A stretch of 64,000 nucleotides of DNA from Vulcanimicrobiota bacterium (GTDB lineage Bacteria; Vulcanimicrobiota; JAJTBE01). The stretch spans positions 62,001 through 126,000 of the forward strand of contig JAIORV010000157.1 of the NCBI GenBank assembly GCA_021107945.1, given 5' to 3'. The notes below the pieces were generated by a model that searched no databases, had not been told where the DNA came from, and was given only the letters and a program-made list of their open reading frames with translations. Shown piece after piece: positions 7,273 to 16,240 of this stretch; position 1 is the first letter of the stretch, and the number at the start of each line of letters is the position of its first letter. A program made the translations under genes and the position numbers.

Positions 7273-9561
7273 ATGCGATGTCCCAATTGTGGCTATAGAA
7301 ACCAGGAAGATCACAGGTTCTGTGTTGCATGTGGATATGAGCTTTCAGGAGAGATAAAAAACATACAACCTCCGCAGTTTCCCGATGAACCGGTGCCGCC
7401 TCCACCATCACCGATCCCGCCACCGCCTCCTCCTCCTCCTCCTGCACAACCGGCTCTTCTGGACGAACCCCTTCCGTTTACCTCGCTCAGGGACGGAAAG
7501 TATGAAATATCGGGTATTATTGCAATCGGAAGTATGGGCAGGATATTCCTTGGAATGGATACACAGATGGATTCTCCCGTTACAATAAAAGAATGCACTT
7601 CTCAATTTATGACAGGGCGGGATAAAATGCTGCTTGAGAGGCAATTCAGGGAGGAAGTCAAGATTTATTGCCGACTCAAACATCAAAATATTCCACGGGC
7701 AATTGAGTTTTTTCTTGAAAATGACTCCATGTTTCTGGTAACGGAATATATCGAGGGGAACAACCTGGATGATATAGCAGGAGCGAAACCGGATTGCATG
7801 ATCTCCATAGAGGAATGTGCAAGGTGGATGTCGGCTGTTCTTGAAATACTGAAATACCTGCATTCACAGGTGCCGCCGGTAATACACAAGGACATAACGC
7901 CGGAAAATATAAAGATTGCACCGTCCGGCGAGATATATCTGGTTGATTTTGGCATTTCCCAGTCTGTAACGGCGGGGCAGGGAGAAGCGACCGCAAAAGA
8001 GGGGTTCGCTTCCCCGGAGCATTATACCGGCAAGTTTTCACCGGAATCGGATCTGTTCAGCCTGGGAGCGACTTTTCATTATCTTCTTTGCGGGGAGGAG
8101 CCCGGCTCCAGGGCAAAGTTCATCTTTCCGCCCATCGGGAGATATCGAAATGACTATCCCGATCAGTTACAAAAAATCTTCAATAAACTGCTGACCAGAG
8201 TGAAGGGCGTGAGGTATAATAATGTAGAAAAGGTATTGAAAGACCTTGAATATTTTAAAATACCGACCTCAACTCCGCCGGCTCCTCTTCCCGTCACTCC
8301 CGGAAGATCAAGAAAACGGGGAAAGACCGGCAAGAGCTCAGCACCTCATACTTCCAGCGGTTCACAGAAGCAGGGAAGTCCACCTCCTGTTTCTCCTGTG
8401 AGGGCGGATGTCCCATCGCCTTCGATAACACCGGGAAGGGCTTCAATTTCACCCCCATATATACATACGCCAAAACAGGGGCCTCCTATATTTAAAATTA
8501 TTGTTATATTAATCATAATCGGTGTTGTTGCATATTTTGGTGTAAATAAAATAATTAACTGGATTGCATTTAGCAACTGGAAATGCGTAAATGTCTTAAA
8601 AGAACATGGCGAAGCGGTCTATTCCGTAGCTTTTGCGCCCAATGGGGAACATTTCGCATCCGGTTGCAGGGATAAAGTTATCAGAATATGGAATGTATCA
8701 GATTTTACTTGCAAGAATACATTCAAGGGAAGCCCGGGGCTTGTCTCATCCGTAGCATATTCGCCTGACGGGTCCCTGTTGGGGTCGGGATGTAGTTATT
8801 ATTTCAAGTTCAAAAAACCCAGGTACCGGAAAGGGCAGAAAATTTATGGCGAGAACAGGGGAATGGCGCAAATATGGAATACTGCCACAGGAACATGCAT
8901 CAAGAGTTTTGAAGACTTTCCCAAGGTGGTCTGGGACGTCACGTTTTCTCCAAACGGCAAATATTTTGCCGCCTGCGCAGAGAGTAACAACGAAATATAC
9001 TTATATGACGCAAAGAGTGGAAATAGACTGAAAGTTCTCTCGGGACATGGCGGGGATGTAACCTCAATTTCATTCTCGCCGGATTCAAGCCTCCTTGTCT
9101 CTGGAAGCCGGGATAAAAAGATCAGGGTCTGGGACGTTATTCTCGGCAACTGCATCAAAACCCTCAGGGGGCATTCCGGGTGGGTATGCGATGTTGCGTT
9201 TTCTCCAAAGGGAAGATATGTTGCTTCCGCCGGTCTTGCCGATTGCGGCAACAGCTTGGGACTCGATATGCAAACAAAAGAAGCAATCAAGATCTGGGAC
9301 GTGCGAAAAGGCATATGCAAAAAAACACTTCAGGGACATGAAAACACAATTAGAACGATTGCTTATTCCCCCGACGGTAATTTTATCGCATCGGGAGGCG
9401 AGGGTAAAGATATAAGGATATGGAACGCATATAACGGTAAATGTGTCAAGATACTCTCGGGTCACGCTCAATTCATAAACTCAATCGCCTTTTCACCGGA
9501 TGGAAAATTACTCATCTCCGCAGGTGAAGATGGAACTATAAGAGTATGGGGCTCAAAATAG
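7273..9561 (+). CDS. Zinc-ribbon Ser/Thr protein kinase with seven-bladed WD40 propeller
   Basis: Domains in order: a four-cysteine zinc ribbon (C3, C6, C17, C20); a proline-rich linker (about 32-60) with a long run of prolines; a Hanks-type kinase (about 75-330); a Ser/Pro-rich linker; one membrane segment (about 404-428); then seven WD40 repeats (about 432-762) that should close a propeller outside the cytoplasm. The kinase has the invariant lysine (VTIKEC, K106) and DFG (225-227). The catalytic HRD is HKD (205-207), with N212 following, so it is probably active. The glycine loop reads IGSMGR. Topology suggests an outside WD40 sensor controlling an inside kinase. It is in an operon with the upstream protease. 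Confidence 0.92.
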   Translation: MRCPNCGYRNQEDHRFCVACGYELSGEIKNIQPPQFPDEPVPPPPSPIPPPPPPPPPAQPALLDEPLPFTSLRDGKYEISGIIAIGSMGRIFLGMDTQMDSPVTIKECTSQFMTGRDKMLLERQFREEVKIYCRLKHQNIPRAIEFFLENDSMFLVTEYIEGNNLDDIAGAKPDCMISIEECARWMSAVLEILKYLHSQVPPVIHKDITPENIKIAPSGEIYLVDFGISQSVTAGQGEATAKEGFASPEHYTGKFSPESDLFSLGATFHYLLCGEEPGSRAKFIFPPIGRYRNDYPDQLQKIFNKLLTRVKGVRYNNVEKVLKDLEYFKIPTSTPPAPLPVTPGRSRKRGKTGKSSAPHTSSGSQKQGSPPPVSPVRADVPSPSITPGRASISPPYIHTPKQGPPIFKIIVILIIIGVVAYFGVNKIINWIAFSNWKCVNVLKEHGEAVYSVAFAPNGEHFASGCRDKVIRIWNVSDFTCKNTFKGSPGLVSSVAYSPDGSLLGSGCSYYFKFKKPRYRKGQKIYGENRGMAQIWNTATGTCIKSFEDFPKVVWDVTFSPNGKYFAACAESNNEIYLYDAKSGNRLKVLSGHGGDVTSISFSPDSSLLVSGSRDKKIRVWDVILGNCIKTLRGHSGWVCDVAFSPKGRYVASAGLADCGNSLGLDMQTKEAIKIWDVRKGICKKTLQGHENTIRTIAYSPDGNFIASGGEGKDIRIWNAYNGKCVKILSGHAQFINSIAFSPDGKLLISAGEDGTIRVWGSK

Positions 9562-9587
9562 ATCAAGAATCCACAACGTATTTCCAC

Positions 9588-9615
9588 AACGTAGCGCGGG
9601 TCTTCAGACCCGCTA
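9588..9615. repeat. GCGGGTC-TTCA-GACCCGC hairpin repeat
   Basis: Begins CAACGTAGCGCGGGT, the same 15 bases that begin the hairpin at 22314-22341, whose stem differs in its inner base pairs. It lies just after the kinase gene and could act in transcript ending or stability. Confidence 0.6.
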
Positions 9616-9624
9616 ATCTATTAC

Positions 9625-9752
9625 GGGACATACTCAATTGTCATTGCGAGGAGCCCAGCGACGAAGCAATCTCAGTGTTCTTTGTCCATTCGGGAGATTG
9701 CTTCGCTAACGCTCGCAATGACAAACTTTGCACGATTCTTTGCGTAAGTCCT
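9625..9752. repeat. Palindromic dispersed element with AGGACTTACGCA-type ends
   Basis: The right end TGCGTAAGTCCT (9741-9752) is the inverse of the AGGACTTACGCA that begins the 63244 element. The left end GGACATACTCAATTGTCATT is a degenerate form. The interior is a long hairpin: GTCATTGCGAG (9640-9650) pairs with CTCGCAATGAC (9712-9722), and GAAGCAATCTC pairs with GAGATTGCTTC. The inner 'ATTGCGAGGAGC...GCAATGAC' type is a hairpin common in many bacterial genomes. Confidence 0.7.
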
Positions 9753-9916
9753 ATTATACACTGAGCGGGATCCGGAAAAAAATACCTTGTAGTCCTTGAC
9801 GGAGATGAGGGAATGGGTTATTATTTTATCGAAAAATCTACCTGTCCGGTAAATCTGATATTTACAGAGGAGAGATATTTCTTTTGGGGAACCTTCCTGA
9901 AAGAATGCTTTCAGCT

Positions 9917-9977
9917 TTAAGCCGCTGAAGCGGCTTGAAGTATAGTTATTTCCCATTAAGCCGCTTCAGCGGCTTAA
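9917..9977. repeat. Paired-hairpin repeat, TGAA/TTCA loops
   Basis: Two perfect hairpins in tandem: AAGCCGC-TGAA-GCGGCTT (9919-9936) and TTAAGCCGC-TTCA-GCGGCTTAA (9956-9977). Same loop as four other loci in the window but with a different stem. Confidence 0.75.
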
Positions 9978-10095
9978 CAAGGAGGAAACCCGCTTCGCGA
10001 TCAAGGGGTGTGGATTAATACTTTTTTTAGAAAAAGTTTCTCTCCAAATAGCAGGCATACTGAGTTAAATATTCAACCAGGGAGGCGATATCAAC

Positions 10096-12741
10096 ATGCT
10101 GAAACTCACAGCAGATGAAATAAGGGAAAGTTACCTCAAATTCTTCGAGGAAAAAAAGCATCTTCGCATGCCCAGTTTTTCACTGGTGCCCGTTGATGAT
10201 CCCACATTGCTTTTAATAGGCGCGGGGATGGCTCCATTGAAGGCGTATTTTAAGGGCGAGGCGAAGCCTCCCTCTACGAGAATTACAAATTCCCAGAAAT
10301 GTGTGAGAGCCGATGATATAGAGTTTGTGGGAAAAACCGCCCGACACCATACATTTTTCGAGATGCTGGGCAACTTCTCATTCGGCGATTATTACAAGAA
10401 AGAAGCAATCCAGTGGGCATGGGAATATTTCGTGGATATATTGAAGCTTCCTGAAGAAAAGCTCTATGTCTCGGTACATACCAACGATGACGATGCCGCC
10501 GATATCTGGCTCAATTCCGTGGGTATTCCCCGCGAGAAGCTCTGTCGCCTGGATTCAAATTTCTGGGGTCCCATCGGTCTTACAGGTCCCTGCGGCTCCT
10601 GCTCGGAGATAATGGTTGATCAGGGCGAGCGGTTCAGTTGTGGAAAGCCTGACTGTAAGCCCGGGTGTGACTGTGATCGTTACCTGGAGTTGTGGAATCT
10701 TGTATTTCCCGGTCTCAACAAGAACGAATCCGGTGAATATGAAGATCTTCCCAAACCCGGTATAGATACGGGCTTGGGCTTCGAGAGACTTGTCGCATAT
10801 ATGCAGGGCAAGAAGAACGATTTTGAGACGGAGTTGTTTGTCCCGCTGACTGATGTTATATCTGATATCTCCGGTGTAAGGATTGGCGACAGTGCCGAAG
10901 GAGATATGGCTTTGAAGATTATCGCCGATCACTGCCGCGCTGTGATATTCATGGCATGCGACGGCATAACACCGTCCAACGAGGGCAGGGGATATGTGAT
11001 GCGCAGGCTTATGCGCCGGGCGGTCAGGTTTGCACGGGAAATTAACTTCGGGGACAACACGCTCACCGTTCTGGTGGATCCCCTCATTTCCATAATGGGG
11101 CATGTCTATCCCGGGTTGAAAGAAAAACGCGATTACGCGATTTCAATAATGAAAACCGAGGAAAGCAATTTCAGGAGAACCCTGAACCAGGGAATGGCTC
11201 TTCTGGACAATCTTCTTGAGCATCTGAATGAGAGTGGCGAGAAGGTTCTTCCCGGCAAAGATATGTTCTCTCTTTATGACACTTATGGGTTTCCCCCTGA
11301 AATGACCATGGAAATTGCAGAAGAGAGGGGATTTGAGATAGACCGGGACGGATTTGATAAATCCCTCGAGAAGCAAAGGAAGCGCGCCAGGGAAGCTGTA
11401 GGGAAAAAGATGGGCGATATGGAGGCGGAAGTTAACCTGTCGGGAGTATCATCAATATTCACGGGTTACGATAAATTGAGCGAGGAAACGACAATATCCG
11501 CTTTGTTCAGGAAGGGAAAAAAGATTGATATTTTAAAATCCGGTGAGGTCGGCGAAGTTGTATTCGAGCTAACATGCTTTTATGGCGAATCCGGCGGTCA
11601 GGTGGGAGATACGGGAATTTTTCGCACGGATAAGGCGGAGGGAGATATTACCTATACCCACAAGACTCCGGCGGATATCAACCTGCATATTGTAAAGGTT
11701 GAAAAGGGAGAAATTTCCACCGGAGACAGGATTCAGATTGAAGTAACAGGAGAGCGCAGAAAAGAGATAGCAAGACATCACTCGGCGACACATCTTCTCC
11801 AGTCAGTTTTGCGAGATGTTCTGGGCACTCATGTTTCACAGATGGGATCTCTTGTGGAGGCAAGGCGATTACGTTTTGACTTCTCTCATCATGGGGCAAT
11901 GACTCCCGATGAAATAAGGGAAGTTGAGATAATTGTCAATAAAAAGATACTGGAAAATGCTCCTGTCGTGTCAGAGGAGTTGCCGTTGAATGAAGCTCTT
12001 AAAGAGGGCGCTCTTGCATTTTTTGGTGAGAAATATGACGAAAGGGTTCGCGTTGTGAGTATGGGAGATTTCTCCACAGAGTTATGCGGAGGTACTCATG
12101 TATGCAGAACCGGCGACATAGGCTGTTTCAAGATTATATCCGAGAGCGCAGTGGGAATGGGAACCCGGAGGATCGAGTCCGTATGCGGCATGGCCGCCCT
12201 TGAGCGATTTCAAGGGGACGAAAATCTATTAAAGACTGCCTCAGTCGCGCTTGCCACAGATTTCAAGGGGCTTGCGGATGCTATTTTGAAGCAGAAAGAG
12301 AATATAAAATCTCTTGAGAAGGATCTTCAGTCGGCCAGGAATCGCGTATTAAAGGACAGTGTGTCTCATTTTGTTGCCAAGAGCGATTTTGTCGAGGGTG
12401 TGCCATACGTGGCAAGGAAACTTGAGGGAGTCTCAAGGGATGATCTCAGAAATACCGCCGATATGATTAACGATCGCATGAAAACGGGAATTATCATCCT
12501 GGGTACCGTAATAGAAGGAAAAGTCGCCCTTGTCGTGAAAGTTACGGATGATCTTGTTAAAAAAGGTATTTCTGCCGTGCCTATAGTCCGCGGGATATCA
12601 AAAACAGTTGGTGGAAGCGGAGGCGGAAAACCCAATATGGCCCAGGCCGGAGGGAAAAATCCCGAACGTCTTGATGAAGCAGTCAGTAAAGCTGAGCTTG
12701 TAATAAAAGAAGAAATTGATAAGATGAAGGTGACAAGTTGA
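10096..12741 (+). CDS. alaS: Alanyl-tRNA synthetase
   Basis: Charges tRNA-Ala. Class II catalytic core: motif 1/2 region GAGMAPLKAYF...SQKCVRADDIE...RHHTFFEMLGNFSFGDYYKKEAI. Editing domain with HHSATHLL and CGGTH zinc/editing residues. A C-terminal DHHA1 (C-Ala) domain ends in GGGKPNMAQAGG. At 881 residues it is full length. GGGAGG precedes the ATG at 10096. The synthetase carries a cysteine-rich piece (SCGKPDCKPGCDCDR, about residue 187-201) in the catalytic region, seen in many AlaRS. The stop codon overlaps the start of accB. Confidence 0.98.
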   Translation: MLKLTADEIRESYLKFFEEKKHLRMPSFSLVPVDDPTLLLIGAGMAPLKAYFKGEAKPPSTRITNSQKCVRADDIEFVGKTARHHTFFEMLGNFSFGDYYKKEAIQWAWEYFVDILKLPEEKLYVSVHTNDDDAADIWLNSVGIPREKLCRLDSNFWGPIGLTGPCGSCSEIMVDQGERFSCGKPDCKPGCDCDRYLELWNLVFPGLNKNESGEYEDLPKPGIDTGLGFERLVAYMQGKKNDFETELFVPLTDVISDISGVRIGDSAEGDMALKIIADHCRAVIFMACDGITPSNEGRGYVMRRLMRRAVRFAREINFGDNTLTVLVDPLISIMGHVYPGLKEKRDYAISIMKTEESNFRRTLNQGMALLDNLLEHLNESGEKVLPGKDMFSLYDTYGFPPEMTMEIAEERGFEIDRDGFDKSLEKQRKRAREAVGKKMGDMEAEVNLSGVSSIFTGYDKLSEETTISALFRKGKKIDILKSGEVGEVVFELTCFYGESGGQVGDTGIFRTDKAEGDITYTHKTPADINLHIVKVEKGEISTGDRIQIEVTGERRKEIARHHSATHLLQSVLRDVLGTHVSQMGSLVEARRLRFDFSHHGAMTPDEIREVEIIVNKKILENAPVVSEELPLNEALKEGALAFFGEKYDERVRVVSMGDFSTELCGGTHVCRTGDIGCFKIISESAVGMGTRRIESVCGMAALERFQGDENLLKTASVALATDFKGLADAILKQKENIKSLEKDLQSARNRVLKDSVSHFVAKSDFVEGVPYVARKLEGVSRDDLRNTADMINDRMKTGIIILGTVIEGKVALVVKVTDDLVKKGISAVPIVRGISKTVGGSGGGKPNMAQAGGKNPERLDEAVSKAELVIKEEIDKMKVTS

Positions 12742-13211
12742 AGGATAAAATTGAATTCATAAAAGAGTTGATAGATCTTGCCGAGGAGAGGGAACTCAGT
12801 GAGTTGAGCATTGATTTTAAGGGCATGAAGGTTTCCATAAAGAAAGAGAGCCAGCCTCCGCCAGCCCCAACGATGATGGTGGGCGCGCACATGGCTTCAA
12901 TGCTGACACCTTCCATACAACTCCAGGCTGATGCCGCCGGGAAGGCGGAAGAGGAACCCCCGTCCAATCATGTGCCTGTTAATTCTCCACTCGCCGGAGT
13001 ATTTTACCGCGCGTCGAAACCGGGATCCCCACTTTTTGTCAATCCAGATGATATCGTGGAGCGGGATCAGGTTTTATGTATCGTGGAAGCGATGAAAATA
13101 ATGAATGAGATAACATCGGAAATAAAGGGCAAAGTTGTCAAAATTTGCAAAGAGAACGCGGAAGTTGTAGGCGAGGGAGATACTCTATTCTATCTGGAGC
13201 CGGTAGAATAG
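12738..13211 (+). CDS. accB: Acetyl-CoA carboxylase biotin carboxyl carrier protein
   Basis: Carries the biotin that moves CO2 between biotin carboxylase and carboxyltransferase in fatty-acid synthesis. The biotinyl domain has the classic EAMKIMNEI with the acceptor lysine at about K120, preceded by NSPLAGVFYRA and ending VGEGDTLFYLEPVE. The N-terminal helix region (IKELIDLAEERELSELSIDFKG) and a Pro/Ala linker match AccB. It starts with TTG at 12738, overlapping the alaS stop by four bases, with an AAGGTG site upstream, so the two are probably translationally coupled. Unusually, accC does not follow; the next gene is on the other strand. Confidence 0.95.
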   Translation: MKDKIEFIKELIDLAEERELSELSIDFKGMKVSIKKESQPPPAPTMMVGAHMASMLTPSIQLQADAAGKAEEEPPSNHVPVNSPLAGVFYRASKPGSPLFVNPDDIVERDQVLCIVEAMKIMNEITSEIKGKVVKICKENAEVVGEGDTLFYLEPVE

Positions 13212-13231
13212 AATCGCGGATGCCGGATATT

Positions 13232-13311
13232 TTTCACCACGAAGCCACGAAGTTCACGAAGAATTTAAAATTAAAACTCCGTGTTCTCCGTGGCTTCGTG
13301 GTGAGTAAAAA
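13232..13311. terminator. Inverted dispersed repeat acting as a two-way terminator candidate
   Basis: Two copies of the 9-bp-period repeat face each other: CACCACGAAGCCACGAAG on the left and CTCCGTGGCTTCGTGGTG on the right. They form a long stem flanked by T-rich sequence on the left and A-rich on the right. It lies between the convergent accB and the FecR-like gene, so it could end transcription from both sides. Confidence 0.6.
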
Positions 13312-13317
13312 ATATTC

Positions 13318-14481
13318 TCATTCCGGTTTCTTCTCTTCTTCTATTACCGGCAATGTGAATTTGACCTCATAATTCGCTATTCCCGGGGTGTATTCAAATT
13401 CAAATTTCTTCTGTATGCTTTTTAGAGGCTCTAATTCCGGGATTGTTATTTCAAACCGATCCTTAATGCGCCCCAGATTGTCCAGAGCTTCAATCATCAT
13501 ATCCACATTCCTGGCTATTACTTTCCCTTCATTCCTTATGGCAATTTTCAGATTGATTTTATTGCCTGACTTTGTTACACTATCTTTCCTGTAACTGATA
13601 ATAACACTGCCGTCTTCTGATATTCCTCCCTCCACCCACTGTGTATGCGCCAGCTTTCCTGAGATGACCGTATCAGGTTTGAGCTTGAGCTTTCCGGAAA
13701 AACCTCCCTTTATCCTGAACTTCTTTCTCTCGATTAAAAAGGCCTTCTCCATCGAGGGAATATTATCCGCAATAATTTGAGCCTGCTTTGTATTCAGATT
13801 CCAGGCCTCCCAGGCCGTCATATCGGGAAGGATTATGTCATAAGGCCTTGCCATTGCGCCTGTCTTCACAATCTTTGTGCGCTGTGGATCACCCACCTCA
13901 AATGTTTCATCCAAAAACGAAGGTTTTATCGAAACAAATCCCTCCCAGCACATAACTATGAGAGAACCCGCGGATGTTGTCTTTAACTCCACCGCCGTCG
14001 GTTCGACAAGTTTCACCTCTGCCACGGGGTACCTTATAAGGACGGTGTCTTTCTCATTTTTATTTGTTACCCATATAGGACCTTTGATAAGCTCAATTTC
14101 AGCAAACTGCTCGTCGGTTTTCTGATTGTTTTTCATTGCAATAAACTTGATCCTCGATCCCCTTGAAAGCCTGATTGTAATTCCCCTGCCAATGAGAAAA
14201 ATAGCCCTTGAGCAATCAAAAGGCGCCACCACGGTACGCTCCTTTGAGACCGACTCGCCCTTTTTTATTTTGGTTGCAGTTTCAATAATTCTGATAGGCT
14301 CATCCGCAAAGAACAGGCTTGCCGAAAGTTCATTAAAACGCTTGTTATATATATAGACATATATGGCAAACGCCGCCCCCAGAACAGCTACTGTTATGAG
14401 TATGACAATTATGACATTTGTCATCTTTTTCCGTCTAATTGGAATTTCGTTGTATATCGTGCGGGGTAATTTGCCGCGCAT
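13318..14481 (-). CDS. Membrane-anchored FecR-like protein
   Basis: A short cytoplasmic part, one membrane segment (VIIVILITVAVLGAAFAIYVYIY, about 22-44), then an extracytoplasmic beta-rich region. Residues ~95-210 resemble a FecR domain (IFLIGRGITIRLSRGSRIKFI ... AEIELIKGPIWV ... VEPTAVELKTT ... WEGFVSI). The last ~100 residues look like an immunoglobulin/CARDB-like domain (INLKIAIRNEGKVIARNVDM). Function unknown. I place the start at ATG 14481, where GAGGTG lies eight bases upstream. The longer frame to 14649 runs through a dispersed hairpin repeat (14575-14603), so its first 56 codons are probably not coding. Confidence 0.65.
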   Translation of the reverse strand: MRGKLPRTIYNEIPIRRKKMTNVIIVILITVAVLGAAFAIYVYIYNKRFNELSASLFFADEPIRIIETATKIKKGESVSKERTVVAPFDCSRAIFLIGRGITIRLSRGSRIKFIAMKNNQKTDEQFAEIELIKGPIWVTNKNEKDTVLIRYPVAEVKLVEPTAVELKTTSAGSLIVMCWEGFVSIKPSFLDETFEVGDPQRTKIVKTGAMARPYDIILPDMTAWEAWNLNTKQAQIIADNIPSMEKAFLIERKKFRIKGGFSGKLKLKPDTVISGKLAHTQWVEGGISEDGSVIISYRKDSVTKSGNKINLKIAIRNEGKVIARNVDMMIEALDNLGRIKDRFEITIPELEPLKSIQKKFEFEYTPGIANYEVKFTLPVIEEEKKPE

Positions 14482-14574
14482 TGAAACTGCACCTCGCTTG
14501 TTTGGAAAATGGAAACTGGATAATGGGAGACGGAGGACGGATCCCCTTTCCAACGTCCCTTTTCCCATTTCCTT

Positions 14575-14603
14575 TGTAGGAGGGACGTCCCCGTCCCGAT
14601 AAA
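14575..14603. repeat. Hairpin repeat TGTAGGAG...CCCGATAAA
   Basis: GGGACG-TCCC-CGTCCC stem-loop followed by GATAAA. The same 29 bases recur at 52536-52564; related copies with other stems are at 52481, 16131 and 54155. Confidence 0.75.
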
Positions 14604-14683
14604 TAGACCTAACACCTCTCGCTTCTCCCTTATCAATAAATGAATTCATCCTTTATTCTGAATGCCCTTTTTAATTAACAATC

Positions 14684-14706
14684 AGGACTTAGGCAAATGT
14701 CATTCC
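14684..14706. repeat. Solo end of the AGGACTTACGCA element
   Basis: AGGACTTAGGCA followed by AATGTCATTCC matches the left end of the 63244 element with small changes; no partner end is nearby. Confidence 0.5.
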
Positions 14707-14800
14707 ATACTCCTGAATAAATTCTCTGCGTACTCTGCGGTGAATTTAAAATCTTATATAACAGGAGGAATTAAAATAAATCCCGAAGAAGGAAAAAGAT

Positions 14801-15709
14801 ATGACCGAAAGACGAGACAGCATACAATTCAAAAAAAATATTCCCCTCTCTCGCCATACGACATTTAAAATCGGTGGACCTGCAGATTATTTCATTGCAG
14901 TGAGATCCATAAAAAAGCTGAAACAGGTTGTCGAATATGCGAATGAGAACGGGATGCCCTTCCTGTTTATCGGAGGAGGCAGTAACCTGCTTGTTTGCGA
15001 CAGGGGAGTGAGAGGAATTGTCATCAAGAACGGGATAAAAGGAATCCGCAGGAAAGGAAATTCGATCATTGCAAGGTCCGGGGAGAAGCTTTCCCGTATA
15101 GTTGACTTTGCAATGCAAAACCGCCTTTCTGGATTGGAATTTGCATCAGGAATCCCCGGCACTTTAGGCGGGGCGGTATATGGAAACGCCGGCGCATACG
15201 GCAAATGCATGGGGGATGTGCTTGTAAAGGCAAAGATTATGAAGAGGGACGGCAATATTCTCGATGTTGACAACGATTACTTCCATTTTTTATACCGATG
15301 GAGCGGCTTGAAAAATTCAGGTGGAATGCTTCTTGAAGCCGAGATTTCCCTTTCACCGGGATGTGGTGAGGATATATGTTGTGAAATAGAGCGAATCGTG
15401 GCTGAAAGAAGAAGAAAGCATCCCGCCCATGATGTGGGTTGCGCCGGGAGTTATTTCAAGAACCTGGATCCTCCTCGGCCGGGAGCGAGAAGAATCGCCG
15501 CCGGGAAATTGCTTGAGCAGGTTGGCGCAAAGGCGATGAGGGTTGGAAATGCGGTTGTCTTCGAGGGACATGCCAATTTTCTCACAAACCCCGGCGGGGC
15601 GAAATGCGAAGATATGTTGAAGCTCGTGGATTTGCTGAAGAAAAGAGTAAAAGAAAGATTCGGAATCGAATTAAAAGAAGAAATTATTTATATTGACGAG
15701 GAGATATGA
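14801..15709 (+). CDS. murB: UDP-N-acetylenolpyruvoylglucosamine reductase
   Basis: Reduces UDP-GlcNAc-enolpyruvate to UDP-MurNAc with FAD and NADPH, in peptidoglycan precursor synthesis. FAD-binding segments HTTFKIGGPADYF, FLFIGGGSNLLV and SGIPGTLGGAVYGNAGAYG are clear. The substrate-binding YRWSGLK and the catalytic serine region GCAGSYFKN are present. The C-terminal glutamate region (ELKEEIIYIDEE) ends the protein. About 302 residues, the short MurB type. AAGGAAAAAG precedes the ATG. Its stop overlaps the start of trmO by four bases (ATGA), giving a two-gene unit. No other mur genes are nearby. Confidence 0.96.
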   Translation: MTERRDSIQFKKNIPLSRHTTFKIGGPADYFIAVRSIKKLKQVVEYANENGMPFLFIGGGSNLLVCDRGVRGIVIKNGIKGIRRKGNSIIARSGEKLSRIVDFAMQNRLSGLEFASGIPGTLGGAVYGNAGAYGKCMGDVLVKAKIMKRDGNILDVDNDYFHFLYRWSGLKNSGGMLLEAEISLSPGCGEDICCEIERIVAERRRKHPAHDVGCAGSYFKNLDPPRPGARRIAAGKLLEQVGAKAMRVGNAVVFEGHANFLTNPGGAKCEDMLKLVDLLKKRVKERFGIELKEEIIYIDEEI

Positions 15710-16116
15710 TAATGGAAATAATTATGAAGCCAATAGGCTATGTTAAATGTGATATTAAAGAGAGGCATCAGGCACCAAGGCATTGCAGTATATCGGATCG
15801 GGAAGGAGTTATCGAGATCCTGCCACAATACGAGGAAGGCCTTTACAGGATAGGCGAGCGCTCCAGGATTGTAGTCATTTTCAATTTCCATAAATCAAAG
15901 GGATCCCCTCTTCAACAATATCCTTCCGGCGGGAAAAGACGAAAAGGAGTATTCTCAATATGCTCCCCGGATCGTCCGAATTCAATAGGCATGTCCGTTC
16001 TGGAACTTCTCAGGGTTGAGGGAAACAAACTATATGTAAAAAATATAGATATGATCGACGGTACGCCTGTCCTGGATATAAAGCCATATAAACCGCCAAA
16101 TGTTGATAATAAGTAG
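15706..16116 (+). CDS. TrmO/TsaA-type tRNA methyltransferase
   Basis: A small beta-barrel SAM-dependent enzyme; TrmO methylates N6-threonylcarbamoyladenosine in tRNA. The hallmark block GVFSICSPDRPNSIGMSVLELLRVEGNKLYVKN...DGTPVLDIKPY is conserved, and IGYVK with a histidine-rich QAPRHC lies near the start. At 136 residues it is a core-only form, lacking the C-terminal domain of the E. coli protein. Some members are tied to heavy-metal resistance instead, so the tRNA role is inferred. The start overlaps murB by four bases; an ATG six bases further in (15712) is an alternative. Confidence 0.85.
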   Translation: MIMEIIMKPIGYVKCDIKERHQAPRHCSISDREGVIEILPQYEEGLYRIGERSRIVVIFNFHKSKGSPLQQYPSGGKRRKGVFSICSPDRPNSIGMSVLELLRVEGNKLYVKNIDMIDGTPVLDIKPYKPPNVDNK

Positions 16117-16130
16117 TTTGTCTATTCCTT

Positions 16131-16207
16131 TGTAGGAGTGGCATCCTGCCCCAAAAATGCAGAGCCACCTGCATTGTTATAATGGTAGGGGTGGCGTCCC
16201 GCCGCCC
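16131..16207. repeat. Two hairpin repeats of the TCC-loop family
   Basis: TGTAGGAGTGGCATCCTGCCCC (from 16131) and GGTAGGGGTGGCGTCCCGCC (from 16184). Stems GGCA/TGCC and GGCG/CGCC differ but the TCC loop is kept. They lie between trmO and the next gene. Confidence 0.6.
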
Positions 16208-16240
16208 AAATGACAAGACATTAAAAAGGAGTCATGATTA

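Larger units (their letters stand above)
9562..10095. other. Non-coding repeat cluster upstream of alaS
   Basis: No gene seen. It contains three separately listed elements: a hairpin at 9588-9615, an inverted-repeat element at 9625-9752, and a paired-hairpin element at 9917-9977. The alaS leader follows. Confidence 0.7.

Noticed and set aside
14482..14649. 56 extra codons at the front of the FecR-like gene
   Set aside because: They run through a hairpin repeat found elsewhere, while a good ribosome site precedes ATG 14481.
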